DNA of 64,000 nucleotides from an uncultured Deferribacterales bacterium (GCA_947853665.1 CANTXF010000016.1:62001-126000), one strand, 5' to 3'. Counted from the stretch's first letter, positions 6,973 through 15,709 are shown. The notes: generated from the sequence alone by a model not told the origin. Numbers and translations: made by a program.

Positions 6973-9246
6973 ATGTACGATTTTCACTCTCTCGAATTCG
7001 AAGATTTTAAAACTTACCTTAAAAACTCCTTTTCCTCCAGCTTTGCAGCGGACGCTGCCGAAGCCCTGCGCCCGCTTGAAAGCGTGGAGGACATACTGCG
7101 CGTCCAGCGTGAAACGGCAGAGGCCATAGAACTTGCGGAAAACGGAAAAATAGTGGAAAACGATGATGAATTTCACGAGCTTTACGCAAAGCTGAAAGAA
7201 CCTCATTTTTCTTTGGAGCCGCTTGAGTTTATAGTTATCAGAAATTTCCTCGATAAAGTGGATAAAATTAAAGAAAAACTTTTAGTCAAGCGAATTAAAT
7301 ATCTGAAAAATATTATAGAATCAATAGATACTCTTTCGCATTTTAAAGAAGAAATAACTTCCTGCATCGAGGATAACGGAGAAATAAAAGACGACGCTAC
7401 GCCGGAGCTGCGGGCGGTAAGACGCGGGCTTGCGGAATACAAAAGCCGTATAAAAAGCTCGCTTCACGGTATTTTCAATTCTCCAAACGCCGACAAATTC
7501 ATACAGGACAGGGTAATAGTTCTGCGCGGCGGCCGTTATACGGTCCCCTGCAAAACGAACTTCAGCCAGTATATGCAGGGTATAATTCACGACAAATCGT
7601 CTTCCGGCCAGACCCTTTATATTGAACCGGCTTCATGCGTGCAGGCCAATAACGCCATGCAGGAGCTTATTATAAAGGAATCGGAGGAAATAGCCAAAAT
7701 AATATACAGCCTTATGTCCATACTGAAATATTCGTCCGATTTAATAGACGATTTGACGGAAAAATATAAATATCTGAGCATGCGTCTCGAAATAGGCTTT
7801 TTCTACCGGGGCAGGAGCTATGCCTTCGGAGAGATAGGCGGCGGAATACGGCTTGAAAAAGCCCATCATCCGCTGCTTTACCTTCGTAAAGGAGATGGCT
7901 CCGTGCCCATAGATTTCGAGCTTGCAAAGGACGCAAAAACCGCCGTTATAACCGGCCCGAATACGGGAGGCAAAACGGCCGCTCTGAAATCCGTGGGATT
8001 AAACCATCTTATAACTTTCTGCGGCCTTCCTTTTTTCGGCTCTGCGGGAACGTTCGTGCATTATTCCTCCATCCTTGCGGATATAGGCGACAAACAGTCC
8101 ATAGTTATGGATTTGAGCACATTTTCATCTCATATGATAAATATTAAAAATATAGTCGATAAGGCAGGCGAAAATACCCTTGTTCTTTTCGACGAGCTTG
8201 GTACCGGCACGGAGCCGAGAGAAGGGGCGTCTCTTGCCGTGTCTATACTTAAATATCTTGAGCGCCGCGGAGCGTCTTCAATAGTGACCACTCACTACCC
8301 TGAAGTAAAAAATTATGCTCTTAACGACGCCAAAGCCGTGTTCTATGCGGTGGATTTTGATTACGATACATTCGAGCCAAGATACAGGCTTATTAAAGAC
8401 GTGCTTGGAAAATCAGACCCTATACTTATAGCGCGCCGTCTCGGGTTTCGCGGCGAAATAATAGACGAGGCGGAAAAGGAACTTTTAAAATACAAATCAA
8501 GCGTGGAAATGGGCATTGAAGAGCTTAACAGGCTCACGGCGGAGGCGGAGAGGACAAAACGCATTTTGGATGCGAAAGAGGCGGAGCTTGAGGAGAAGCA
8601 AGCCGCCATGGACGCCTCGGAAGAAAGCCTTAAAAAAAGGCTGAATTCTAAAGAGCTGGAGCTGCTTGAAGAAGCCTACGCCCTCCTGCAGAGAGGAAAA
8701 AGACTTGCTTCCGAAAAAATAAAAGCTAAACCGTCGGATATAGACACGGAGCTGAAAAAGGCGGCGGAAAAAATAGACAAACTTAAATCCGAACGCAGAA
8801 CGGTTCAGGATATTTCCGCAGGCGACGTCATATTTCTAGAACGTTACGGTAAAACGGCAAAAATAGTTTCAATCGAAGGCGATTCGATTAACCTTAACAT
8901 GGAAGGCATGCGCGTAAAAATCAATAAAAAGGACGCGGTAGGCCGTAAAGTCGAAAGAAACAGGCAGCCCGCCGTAAAAATAACCTCTCATGCCGGCGGA
9001 AGCTCGGCTCGGCGCGAACTGCTGCTTATAGGCAAAAGAGCCGAAGAGGCCCTCGATATGCTGGATAAATTTATAGACGAATCTCTGCTGTCCGGATATG
9101 AAAAAGTATATATAATCCACGGCAGAGGGTCCGGCCAGCTTAGAAAAGCCGTTCACGAAGCCCTAAGAAACGCTCCCAGAGTACGGCGTTATTCTCTTGC
9201 GGGAAACGAAGAGGGCGGAAACGCCGTTACCATAGCCGAATTTTAA
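6973..9246 (+). CDS. mutS2: Endonuclease MutS2
   Basis: At 757 residues it has the MutS2 plan. A helical core (1-280) is followed by an ATPase with Walker A GPNTGGKTAALKSVG (about 330), LFDELGTGTEPREGASL (Walker B) and the STHYPE-type VTTHYPEVKNYA. A long coiled coil (about 500-600), a KOW-like segment and a C-terminal Smr nuclease domain with YIIHGRGSGQLRKAV complete it. The mismatch-reading domain of MutS is absent, as expected. MutS2 proteins suppress recombination or split collided ribosomes, depending on species. The last bases overlap the convergent gamma-carbonic anhydrase gene by 4 bp. The start has only a weak AAAG ribosome site and is probably coupled to cvpA. Confidence 0.93.
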   Translation: MYDFHSLEFEDFKTYLKNSFSSSFAADAAEALRPLESVEDILRVQRETAEAIELAENGKIVENDDEFHELYAKLKEPHFSLEPLEFIVIRNFLDKVDKIKEKLLVKRIKYLKNIIESIDTLSHFKEEITSCIEDNGEIKDDATPELRAVRRGLAEYKSRIKSSLHGIFNSPNADKFIQDRVIVLRGGRYTVPCKTNFSQYMQGIIHDKSSSGQTLYIEPASCVQANNAMQELIIKESEEIAKIIYSLMSILKYSSDLIDDLTEKYKYLSMRLEIGFFYRGRSYAFGEIGGGIRLEKAHHPLLYLRKGDGSVPIDFELAKDAKTAVITGPNTGGKTAALKSVGLNHLITFCGLPFFGSAGTFVHYSSILADIGDKQSIVMDLSTFSSHMINIKNIVDKAGENTLVLFDELGTGTEPREGASLAVSILKYLERRGASSIVTTHYPEVKNYALNDAKAVFYAVDFDYDTFEPRYRLIKDVLGKSDPILIARRLGFRGEIIDEAEKELLKYKSSVEMGIEELNRLTAEAERTKRILDAKEAELEEKQAAMDASEESLKKRLNSKELELLEEAYALLQRGKRLASEKIKAKPSDIDTELKKAAEKIDKLKSERRTVQDISAGDVIFLERYGKTAKIVSIEGDSINLNMEGMRVKINKKDAVGRKVERNRQPAVKITSHAGGSSARRELLLIGKRAEEALDMLDKFIDESLLSGYEKVYIIHGRGSGQLRKAVHEALRNAPRVRRYSLAGNEEGGNAVTIAEF

Positions 9247-9761
9247 AGCCCCCTTTCCAGATATATGTTTTTATATTCCACATAGTGGTCCGCGTTGTTT
9301 TTTATCCATATTATATCGTCTTCTGAAAGCGCGCGGGCAATTTTCCCCGGAGAGCCCATTATCATGGACCCGGATTGTATCCTCCTGCCCGGAGGGACGA
9401 GGCTTCCCGCCGCTATGACGCAGTTATCCTCGATAAGTGCGCCGTCGAGAACTACGGCGCCTATGCCGATAAGAACGTTATCGCCTATCTCGCAGCCATG
9501 CAGCTTGGCTCCGTGGCCAACGCTTACTCCCCGGCCTATGATGACCGGCTTATTCTCCGAAACGTGAAGTATGGCTCCGTCCTGTATATTGGAACGGCAG
9601 CCGATAGTTATAGGCTCTATATCGCCGCGGATTACCGCGCCGTACCATACGCTTGCGTCGTCGCCCAGAGTCACGTTGCCTATAATGCTGCAATTGGCGC
9701 TGACGTATGCGCCGGAGCCGAAAGAAGGACCTTTATCCAGGTTTTTGAAAATATTTTTCAT
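9243..9761 (-). CDS. Gamma-class carbonic anhydrase family protein
   Basis: The left-handed beta-helix protein of about 172 residues has many hexapeptide turns such as VTLGDDASVWYGAVIRGD. The conserved metal ligands sit in ILHVSENKP and VGHGAKLHGC, as in the YrdA/PaaY/Cam family. Members are trimers that may hydrate CO2, but many isolated homologues are inactive or need oxidised conditions. A GTG at 9785 would add eight residues. The ATG at 9761 is preferred because an AAGG precedes it and the only promoter-like sequence places the transcript start near 9783. The 3' end overlaps mutS2 by 4 bp. Confidence 0.85.
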   Translation of the reverse strand: MKNIFKNLDKGPSFGSGAYVSANCSIIGNVTLGDDASVWYGAVIRGDIEPITIGCRSNIQDGAILHVSENKPVIIGRGVSVGHGAKLHGCEIGDNVLIGIGAVVLDGALIEDNCVIAAGSLVPPGRRIQSGSMIMGSPGKIARALSEDDIIWIKNNADHYVEYKNIYLERGL

Positions 9762-9785
9762 CCTATATGCCTTTTTACTGGACAC

Positions 9786-9801
9786 GTTTATTATAATAAA
9801 C
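9786..9801. promoter_or_regulatory. 16-bp perfect palindrome at the gamma-CA promoter
   Basis: GTTTATTATAATAAAC is its own reverse complement. It includes TATAAT on both strands, so it can serve as a -10 element and as a repressor site. It lies just upstream of the gamma-carbonic anhydrase start and 120 bp upstream of a divergent XRE-cupin regulator gene, which could be its ligand. That link is inference. Confidence 0.45.
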
Positions 9802-9921
9802 TAATACTATTGAAAAAGATATATTTCATCTGCCAACTTAAAGTACTATTTTTATTATCGAAATAATATACGGCCGCTGCCCGTCAAATGCAACAACGTA
9901 TTTCGAAACATAGAGGTAAGT

Positions 9922-10458
9922 ATGAGTTACGGAACAAGATTGCGTGAGATACGCAAACATATGGGATTTACCCTTGAGGACATATCCCAGAAAACGAAGT
10001 TTACAAAAAGCTTCATTTCACAAATAGAAAATGGTAAGAATTCGCCGTCCATAGCTTCTTTAAAAAAGATTTGCAGCGCGCTGAACACAACCATAAGCGA
10101 CCTTTTCGAAGAAGAAAAATCCGTTATACATATTTTGAAGAAAAGCGACTATCAGGTATTCGATTATAACGGTTCCTCCTTCAGCTTTATGGCCGCCCAG
10201 TTTTCCGGCAGAAAGCTTGAGCCGCTTCTTGTGGAAGTGGCTCCGCACGGAGAAACCAGTTCAAAAAATTATCAGCATATAGGTGAGGAGTTCGTCTATA
10301 TGGTGAAAGGGGGGGCTGTGTTTGTAATTGGAGAGGAGGAATACGAAGTAAACGAGGGGGAATCCGTTTATTTCAGCTCCAACCTTCCTCACAGGCTTAA
10401 AAATAATACGAAAGACAAAATAGTCGCCTTTTGCGTTGGAACCCCTCCGTCTTTTTGA
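9922..10458 (+). CDS. XRE-family transcriptional regulator with cupin domain
   Basis: The 178-residue protein has an N-terminal helix-turn-helix (about 6-60, with LEDISQKTKFTKSFISQIENG) joined to a C-terminal cupin (about 105-175; HIGEEFVYMVKGGAVF and the second-motif stretch ESVYFSSNLPHRLKN). This is the architecture of PuuR/SinR-like regulators that sense small metabolites such as polyamines, amino acids or their derivatives in the cupin. AGAGGTAAG precedes the ATG. It faces the gamma-carbonic anhydrase gene across a 160-bp gap that holds a perfect palindrome, and panB follows behind its own promoter. The effector is unknown. Confidence 0.88.
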   Translation: MSYGTRLREIRKHMGFTLEDISQKTKFTKSFISQIENGKNSPSIASLKKICSALNTTISDLFEEEKSVIHILKKSDYQVFDYNGSSFSFMAAQFSGRKLEPLLVEVAPHGETSSKNYQHIGEEFVYMVKGGAVFVIGEEEYEVNEGESVYFSSNLPHRLKNNTKDKIVAFCVGTPPSF

Positions 10459-10490
10459 CGGACGCTTCCGTTTATTTGGTTTGATTTTTT
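10458..10490 (+). terminator. Short intrinsic terminator after the XRE-cupin gene
   Basis: ACGGA/TCCGT with loop CGCT (10458-10471) is followed by a T-rich tract with seven consecutive T at 10485-10491. It overlaps the stop codon region. Stem length is modest. Confidence 0.5.
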
Positions 10491-10509
10491 TATTTTTAGC
10501 AATTATACT
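10481..10509 (+). promoter_or_regulatory. Sigma-70-type promoter for panBC
   Basis: TTGATT (10481-10486), 17 bp, TATACT (10504-10509). The predicted transcript start is near 10516, giving a leader of about 116 bases ahead of panB. Confidence 0.65.
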
Positions 10510-10520
10510 TTCCGCCTACG

Positions 10521-10605
10521 CTTGGATCTTAAACGACCGAGACGGAAAGGGCGCATTTTGAAAACGGATATGACCATACCCTCGTCCTGCCGACGGGGGT
10601 TTTTT
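10521..10605 (+). promoter_or_regulatory. Candidate transcription attenuator in the panB leader
   Basis: A terminator (CCCTCGTC 10579-10586 pairing with GACGGGGG 10592-10599, then TTTTTT) lies between the panB promoter and the panB ribosome site. Upstream, CTTGG (10521-10525) can pair with CCGAG (10537-10541). GACCGAG (10535-10541) can alternatively pair with CTCGTC (10581-10586), which would break both other stems. This is a standard three-state attenuator geometry. A pan RNA motif upstream of pantothenate genes is described in other bacteria. I could not confirm that this is the same RNA. Confidence 0.5.
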
Positions 10606-10631
10606 AATATGTTGCCCGGGAGGATATTTAA

Positions 10632-11444
10632 ATGAGCGTACACGGCGAAATTTCGAAAAAAACGGTAAACACCATTATAGGCATGAAAGAAAAGGGAGAA
10701 AAAATAACGTGTCTCACTGCCTATGACTACACATCCGCCAAAATATTGGATGAAGCCGGCATAGACCTTATTCTGGTAGGCGATTCCCTGGGCATGGTGA
10801 TTAACGGGTATGAATCGACCCTGCCGGTTACTATCGAAGAAATAATATATCATACTAAAGCCGTAAGAAAAGGCGCTAAAAACAGCTTTCTTGTGGCCGA
10901 TATGCCGTTCGGCTCCTATCAGTGCGGACAAGACGAAGCCGTGGCCAACTGCCTGCGCGTTGTGAAAGAATCCGGCGCAAACGGCATAAAGCTTGAGGGA
11001 GGCGCGGAAATATCCGGCATAGTCAGGCGGGTGGTGGCCGCCGGGGTAAACGTGATGGGGCATATCGGCCTGAAACCGCAGTCCGTAAACGCTATGGGAG
11101 GCTATAAAATACAGGGAAAAAACGGGCCGGAACAGCTTATAGAAGATGCCGCAGCCCTTGAAGAAGCGGGAGCGTTTTCATTCGTTATCGAAGGAGTTAC
11201 GTCTAAAAGCGCGGAAACCGTTACGAAAAAGGTAAAAATACCGACTATCGGCATAGGAGCCGGCAAGGGATGCGACGGACAGATACTTGTCTTTCACGAT
11301 ATTTTCGGTATATATACAGATTTTCGTCCCAAATTCGTAAAACGGTACGCAAATCTTGCAAAAACGATAAGAGACGCGGCGGAAGAATATATCAAAGACG
11401 TTAAATCCGGGGTTTTTCCCGGAGAAGAAAACTCTTTTCTTTAA
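10632..11444 (+). CDS. panB: 3-methyl-2-oxobutanoate hydroxymethyltransferase PanB
   Basis: The 270-residue protein matches PanB along its length: TAYDYTSAKILDEAGID near the N-terminus, LVGDSLGMV with the Mg-binding Asp, ADMPFGSY, KLEGG, GHIGLKPQSV and PTIGIGAGKGCDGQILVFHD. PanB transfers a hydroxymethyl group from methylene-tetrahydrofolate to 2-ketoisovalerate to form ketopantoate, the first step toward pantothenate and CoA. GGGAGGA lies 9 bases before the ATG. It is followed by panC after 11 bp and preceded by a structured leader. panE and panD are not present here. Confidence 0.95.
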   Translation: MSVHGEISKKTVNTIIGMKEKGEKITCLTAYDYTSAKILDEAGIDLILVGDSLGMVINGYESTLPVTIEEIIYHTKAVRKGAKNSFLVADMPFGSYQCGQDEAVANCLRVVKESGANGIKLEGGAEISGIVRRVVAAGVNVMGHIGLKPQSVNAMGGYKIQGKNGPEQLIEDAAALEEAGAFSFVIEGVTSKSAETVTKKVKIPTIGIGAGKGCDGQILVFHDIFGIYTDFRPKFVKRYANLAKTIRDAAEEYIKDVKSGVFPGEENSFL

Positions 11445-11455
11445 GGGAGAGGCAT

Positions 11456-12301
11456 ATGGAAATATTCGAAACCGTAGCGGAAATAAGAAATACGGTAAAA
11501 AAATGGAAAAAAAACGGGTTGACCGTAGGGCTAGTCCCTACTATGGGGTATCTTCACGAGGGCCATGCCAGCCTCGTGAAGGAATCCGTCAGAAATAACG
11601 ATAAAACTGTGGTAAGCGTATTCGTTAACCCGGCGCAGTTCGGCCCTGGCGAGGATCTGGCTTCATATCCCAGGGATTTCGGAAGGGATAAAGCCATGCT
11701 TGAAGCCCTCGGGGCAGACGCCGTATTCCACCCGTCAGCGGATGAAATTTACGGCGGCAATCCGCTCACAAAGGTATATGTGGAAGAAATGTCCTCCGTA
11801 TTATGCGGAAAGACAAGGCCGGTTCATTTCGGCGGAGTGGCGGCCGTCGTATCGAAGCTGTTCAATATAATATCTCCCGATAAAGCCTATTTCGGTTTAA
11901 AGGATTACCAGCAGTTTCGGATAATCTGTAAAATGGCCCGCGACCTTAATTTCGACATTGAAATAATCGGCATGCCGATTGTAAGGGACAAAGACGGACT
12001 GGCTTTAAGCTCCAGAAACGTTTACCTTAAACCGGAAGAACGGGAAGCGGCTTTAAGCCTGAATAAATCTCTCGGTATTGCGGAAAAAATGGCCGAAAAC
12101 GGCGAAAGGAGCGCGGCAAAAATAATAAACGCCGTTAAAAGCGCCATAGAGGCTTATGCCGCCGCCAAAATCGATTATGTAAATATCGTTGACCCGGAAA
12201 ATCTTAAAGACATAGACACGCTGACCGGCCCTTCGGCGCTTATGCTTGCGGTTTATGTGGGAAATGCCAGGCTTATAGACAACAGAATCATAGGTTCCTG
12301 A
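11456..12301 (+). CDS. panC: Pantothenate synthetase PanC
   Basis: The 281-residue adenylate-forming ligase has the nucleotidyltransferase signature PTMGYLHEGHASLV (HxGH) near residue 30, VFVNPAQFGPGEDL, the FGLKDYQQ segment (KDYQQ binds ATP/pantoate) and SSRNVYL. It joins pantoate and beta-alanine with ATP. GGGAGAGG precedes the ATG, and panB ends 11 bp upstream. The operon appears to end here: the next gene has its own strong promoter. Confidence 0.95.
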   Translation: MEIFETVAEIRNTVKKWKKNGLTVGLVPTMGYLHEGHASLVKESVRNNDKTVVSVFVNPAQFGPGEDLASYPRDFGRDKAMLEALGADAVFHPSADEIYGGNPLTKVYVEEMSSVLCGKTRPVHFGGVAAVVSKLFNIISPDKAYFGLKDYQQFRIICKMARDLNFDIEIIGMPIVRDKDGLALSSRNVYLKPEEREAALSLNKSLGIAEKMAENGERSAAKIINAVKSAIEAYAAAKIDYVNIVDPENLKDIDTLTGPSALMLAVYVGNARLIDNRIIGS

Positions 12302-12308
12302 AAATAGC

Positions 12309-12337
12309 TTGAAATGTTTATTTCTTACGGCTATAAT
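12309..12337 (+). promoter_or_regulatory. Sigma-70-type promoter for cheW-recG
   Basis: TTGAAA (12309-12314), 17 bp, consensus TATAAT (12332-12337). The start would be near 12344, about 80 bases before cheW. Confidence 0.7.
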
Positions 12338-12350
12338 ATTCGGCGAATAT
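12336..12350. promoter_or_regulatory. 15-bp inverted repeat at the cheW-recG transcription start
   Basis: ATATTCG-G-CGAATAT overlaps the last bases of the -10 element and the expected start site. The perfect 7-bp arms with a 1-base centre look like an operator for a dimeric repressor. The regulator is unknown. Confidence 0.45.
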
Positions 12351-12424
12351 CACATAACTTTATATTAATATATGTAATGGTATAGCTGCGTAATATTTTA
12401 ACGATATATTAAGAGGTTTCCGGA

Positions 12425-12883
12425 ATGGCCGAACTGAAACAGTTTGTCGGTTTTATGCTGGCAAAAGAGCACTATGGTATCGATATAATGATAGTGGAAG
12501 AAATCATCCGTATGGTAGAGATCACTCCGGTACCCAGGGCGCCTTCTTTCGTGGAAGGAATCATAAACATGCGCGGAAGGGTTATCCCCGTGGTGGATTT
12601 GCGCAAAAAACTAAGCATCGTAAGCGGCGAAGGGAGAAACGAAGCCACAAGGATTGTCGTTACCTGCATAGACGGCAAGCGTATGGGTTTTATAGTGGAT
12701 AAAGTCGAAGAAGTAATAAAAATAAATTCCGAAGATATAGATAAGGCTCCCGGCACGTCGAGAGCCATAGACAACTATATAAGCGGTGTCGCCCGTACCA
12801 GGGAAAAGGGTATGATCATTATCCTGGACATACTCAAGGTGTTTTCTCCGCAGGAAAAGAAAGCCCTCGAGTCGCTGGGTTAA
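12425..12883 (+). CDS. cheW: CheW-like chemotaxis coupling protein
   Basis: The 152-residue single-domain CheW has LAKEHYGIDIMIVEEI, the family-typical EIIRMVEITPVPRAPSF and NMRGRVIPVVDLR, and near the end the GMIIILDILKVF strand. CheW links chemoreceptors to the histidine kinase CheA. No other chemotaxis genes are nearby, so this copy either serves a pathway encoded elsewhere or acts as an auxiliary coupler. AGAGG precedes the ATG. It is followed by recG after 21 bp and shares its promoter. Confidence 0.9.
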   Translation: MAELKQFVGFMLAKEHYGIDIMIVEEIIRMVEITPVPRAPSFVEGIINMRGRVIPVVDLRKKLSIVSGEGRNEATRIVVTCIDGKRMGFIVDKVEEVIKINSEDIDKAPGTSRAIDNYISGVARTREKGMIIILDILKVFSPQEKKALESLG

Positions 12884-12904
12884 TTTTCCGGCGGAAAGTC
12901 TGGT

Positions 12905-15013
12905 TTGGAAAAATATACCGGAGAGCCGCATAACGCCGTAGAAACGGAGGCGGCTCTTTCTTTTTTAAAAAAATCCGTAAAATCCCTTCCCGGAATAGGC
13001 GATAAATTTTATAATTCCCTTCAGAAAATGGGGATATCGACCGTCAGAGACGTTATATATTCCTTTCCTTACAGATTCGATATGTTCAAAAGCCCCGTTT
13101 ACGGCGAAAAAGGAGTAATCGGCGGCGTTTATGAAAACCACGGTATTATAAAAACCAGAAACGGCAAACGTATGCTGAAAGCCGTGTTTCGTTCCGAGAA
13201 CGGCTTTTTTTCCGCCGTATGGCTGCATTTTAAAGGGGATTATCCGGCCAATACCCTTAAAAAGGGCGAAACATATTATCTTTACGGAACGGTATCTAAA
13301 AACGACGGCATGCCATCCGTTTTTCATCCGGAATTTCTTAAGCCGGAAGAGGTGGGAGCTTTGCGGCCGGTATATTCAATACCCGGCGCCATGCCGCAGA
13401 GCGTATACAGAAAAGCGGCGGAAACGGCTCTTAAAACGGGGCTTGCGTACGTTCCGGAAACGCTTCCAGATAAGATACTGGAAAAATATAAATTTCCAGG
13501 GATTAAAGACGCGATAACCACGCTTCACAGGCCGGAAACCGAAGCGAACGTATCAGGAATAATCTCAAGAACTCATCCGGCATATAAAAGGTTTATTTAC
13601 GAGGAGTTTTTTTATTTACAGACCGCGATGGAAATAAGGCGGAGGAGCTATTCCGCTGCGGAAGGTATAAAATTTCGGATAGATAAGGATTTTCTTAATA
13701 AAATCAAAGATATCATGCCTTTCAGACTGACTTCGGCGCAGCGCAGGGCCCTAGTGGATATATTTAACGACATGATGAGCCCCGCACAGATGAACAGGCT
13801 CGTTCAGGGCGACGTGGGCAGCGGAAAGACTATTATCGCCTTCATTGCCGGGGCGGCCGCCGTCGATAACGGGTATCAGGTTATAATAATCGCCCCGACG
13901 GAAGTGCTTGCCGAACAGCATTTCGGCAATTTACAGAAATTTTTCAGGAATTCACCGTATTCGGCATGTTTGATGACCGGGTCGGTAAATAAGAAAGATA
14001 AGGCGGAAGCGAGAAATCTTATAGCTTCCGGAGCAGTTAATTTTATCGTAGGCACTCATGCGGTTTTGGAAGAAAACGTGGAATTTTTCAATCTTGGTCT
14101 CGTTATTGTGGACGAGCAGCACCGCTTCGGAGTACGTCAGCGAAAAGCGTTAATGGATAAAGGGCCGGCCCCCGACGTTATACTTATGACTGCAACTCCC
14201 ATACCAAGAACGCTGGCAATGACGGTTTACGGCGATCTGGACGTAAGCGTGATAGACGAAATGCCCCCAGGCCGTATTGCCTGCATTACTAAAAGCTATC
14301 CTGCGGAAAAGCTTAACGACGCTCTGAAATTCGTGGAAGAAATACTTGAAAAGGGACAGAGAGCCTATTTTATATATCCGCTGATAGACGAAAGCGATAA
14401 GCTGGAGCTTAAAGCCGCCACAAAAAGTTTCGATTATATTAAAAGATTTTTTAAAAATAAAAACGTTGGCCTTTTACACGGTAAGATGAAAGGCGAAGAA
14501 AAAAAAATACTGCTTGACGGCTTTAAAAACGGCTCCATTGACGTTCTTGTTTCCACTACCGTGGTGGAAGTGGGGGTGGACGTGCCTGAAGCGACGGTAA
14601 TCTTAATAGAAAACGCCGAAAGGTTCGGGCTTTCGCAGCTCCACCAGCTACGCGGGCGGGTGGGCAGAAGCAGCCTCCAATCTTATTGTATTCTCGTAAC
14701 CTCCCAGGATATTACGGAAAACGGCCGCAGCCGGATAAGCGCCATGCTTAAATATACCGACGGCTTCAAACTTGCGGAAATAGATTTGGAAATCAGAGGG
14801 CAGGGGGATTTTTTCGGAACCAGGCAATCGGGGCTGCCGGAATTTAAATTTGCCAATATAATTACGGACGCTAAAATACTTCAGGCCGCTCAAAAGGACG
14901 CTAAAGAAATACTCTCCTGCGACCCCGAGCTTGAAAAGGAAGAAAACAAAATAATAAAAAACACTCTTTCCGCTCATTATTCTGGCGGGGCCTCATATTT
15001 GGGCGTAGGATGA
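12905..15013 (+). CDS. recG: ATP-dependent DNA helicase RecG
   Basis: The 702-residue protein has an N-terminal wedge/OB region (about 20-200). The helicase motifs follow: I GDVGSGKTIIAF (about 300), Ia APTEVLAEQH, II VDEQHRFG, III MTATPIPRTLAM, V VSTTVVEVGVDVP and VI QLRGRVGRS. The TRG-type end GDFFGTRQSGLPEFKFANI follows. RecG reverses stalled replication forks and processes R-loops and branched DNA. The start is TTG at 12905, with GGCGGAAAG a suitable distance upstream. Length is normal for the family. Confidence 0.95.
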   Translation: MEKYTGEPHNAVETEAALSFLKKSVKSLPGIGDKFYNSLQKMGISTVRDVIYSFPYRFDMFKSPVYGEKGVIGGVYENHGIIKTRNGKRMLKAVFRSENGFFSAVWLHFKGDYPANTLKKGETYYLYGTVSKNDGMPSVFHPEFLKPEEVGALRPVYSIPGAMPQSVYRKAAETALKTGLAYVPETLPDKILEKYKFPGIKDAITTLHRPETEANVSGIISRTHPAYKRFIYEEFFYLQTAMEIRRRSYSAAEGIKFRIDKDFLNKIKDIMPFRLTSAQRRALVDIFNDMMSPAQMNRLVQGDVGSGKTIIAFIAGAAAVDNGYQVIIIAPTEVLAEQHFGNLQKFFRNSPYSACLMTGSVNKKDKAEARNLIASGAVNFIVGTHAVLEENVEFFNLGLVIVDEQHRFGVRQRKALMDKGPAPDVILMTATPIPRTLAMTVYGDLDVSVIDEMPPGRIACITKSYPAEKLNDALKFVEEILEKGQRAYFIYPLIDESDKLELKAATKSFDYIKRFFKNKNVGLLHGKMKGEEKKILLDGFKNGSIDVLVSTTVVEVGVDVPEATVILIENAERFGLSQLHQLRGRVGRSSLQSYCILVTSQDITENGRSRISAMLKYTDGFKLAEIDLEIRGQGDFFGTRQSGLPEFKFANIITDAKILQAAQKDAKEILSCDPELEKEENKIIKNTLSAHYSGGASYLGVG

Positions 15014-15151
15014 GCCTTTATTTTTTGTCTTGAATATCAACCATATCTGTGAGATAAATAATTATACCTAGTCGTAAGCATCTGTTTTCCGCGGCTCGGC
15101 CGCCGTCGATACCCCGGAAAGAACGCGAAAATACTTTGTCAGGAGGGACCG

Positions 15152-15697
15152 ATGCAGTTAATCAAACTTTCGGAAGACGATTTAAAAGACGTTTCATCCC
15201 AGCTTACATTGCAAAGAGCGGAAAGCTATGTGGGCAATTTCTATGACTGTAACCTTAATGACGGCGTCCTGACGGGAAAGATACGCGGAAACCACGGCGA
15301 ATACATAGTAGAAATCGAGGTAATAGGCGAAGGCAGAATAAAATCACATAAATGCGGCTGCGAAACCTCAAGGGAAGAATTCTGCAAACATGCGGCGGCT
15401 TTGGGCCTTACCTATATATATACGCCCTGGCTTTTCAGCGGCAAAAGAATCGGGCGTTCCGACATCAAAACGACGGACGATCTCAAATACCATATCTCCA
15501 CCACTCCTTTAAGGGAAATGTTTATAGAGCTTAAAAGCGCCGGATACAGCCTTGCGGATATTGCAGACCTGCTGAAAATATCAACTGTTCAGCTTTCCGG
15601 TATAATAAAGGACGACCAAGCCGGAAAAACCCACCAGCTTACGGAACCCGTCAAATTAGCCTGTTTATATCTTTTAGACAAACAACTCGGAAAATAA
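15152..15697 (+). CDS. SWIM zinc-finger domain protein
   Basis: The 181-residue protein has a SWIM signature (KCGC...FCKHAAAL, i.e. CxC-x(n)-CxH) at about 65-90, the fold used for DNA or protein binding in SWI2/SNF2-associated proteins. After it come a short linker and a helical segment (about 120-160: MFIELKSAGYSLADIADLLKIS) that resembles a small helix-turn-helix. The usual partners (a Snf2 helicase or a VWA/MoxR cluster) are not adjacent. AGGAGGGA precedes the ATG. A strong hairpin follows. Function unknown; the SWIM call is firm, the helix-turn-helix is tentative. Confidence 0.75.
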   Translation: MQLIKLSEDDLKDVSSQLTLQRAESYVGNFYDCNLNDGVLTGKIRGNHGEYIVEIEVIGEGRIKSHKCGCETSREEFCKHAAALGLTYIYTPWLFSGKRIGRSDIKTTDDLKYHISTTPLREMFIELKSAGYSLADIADLLKISTVQLSGIIKDDQAGKTHQLTEPVKLACLYLLDKQLGK

Positions 15698-15709
15698 CAA
15701 AATACTACG

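Noticed and set aside
12425-12883. A chemotaxis operon
   Set aside because: Only cheW is present. Its neighbours are panC and recG, with no cheA, cheY or receptor genes.
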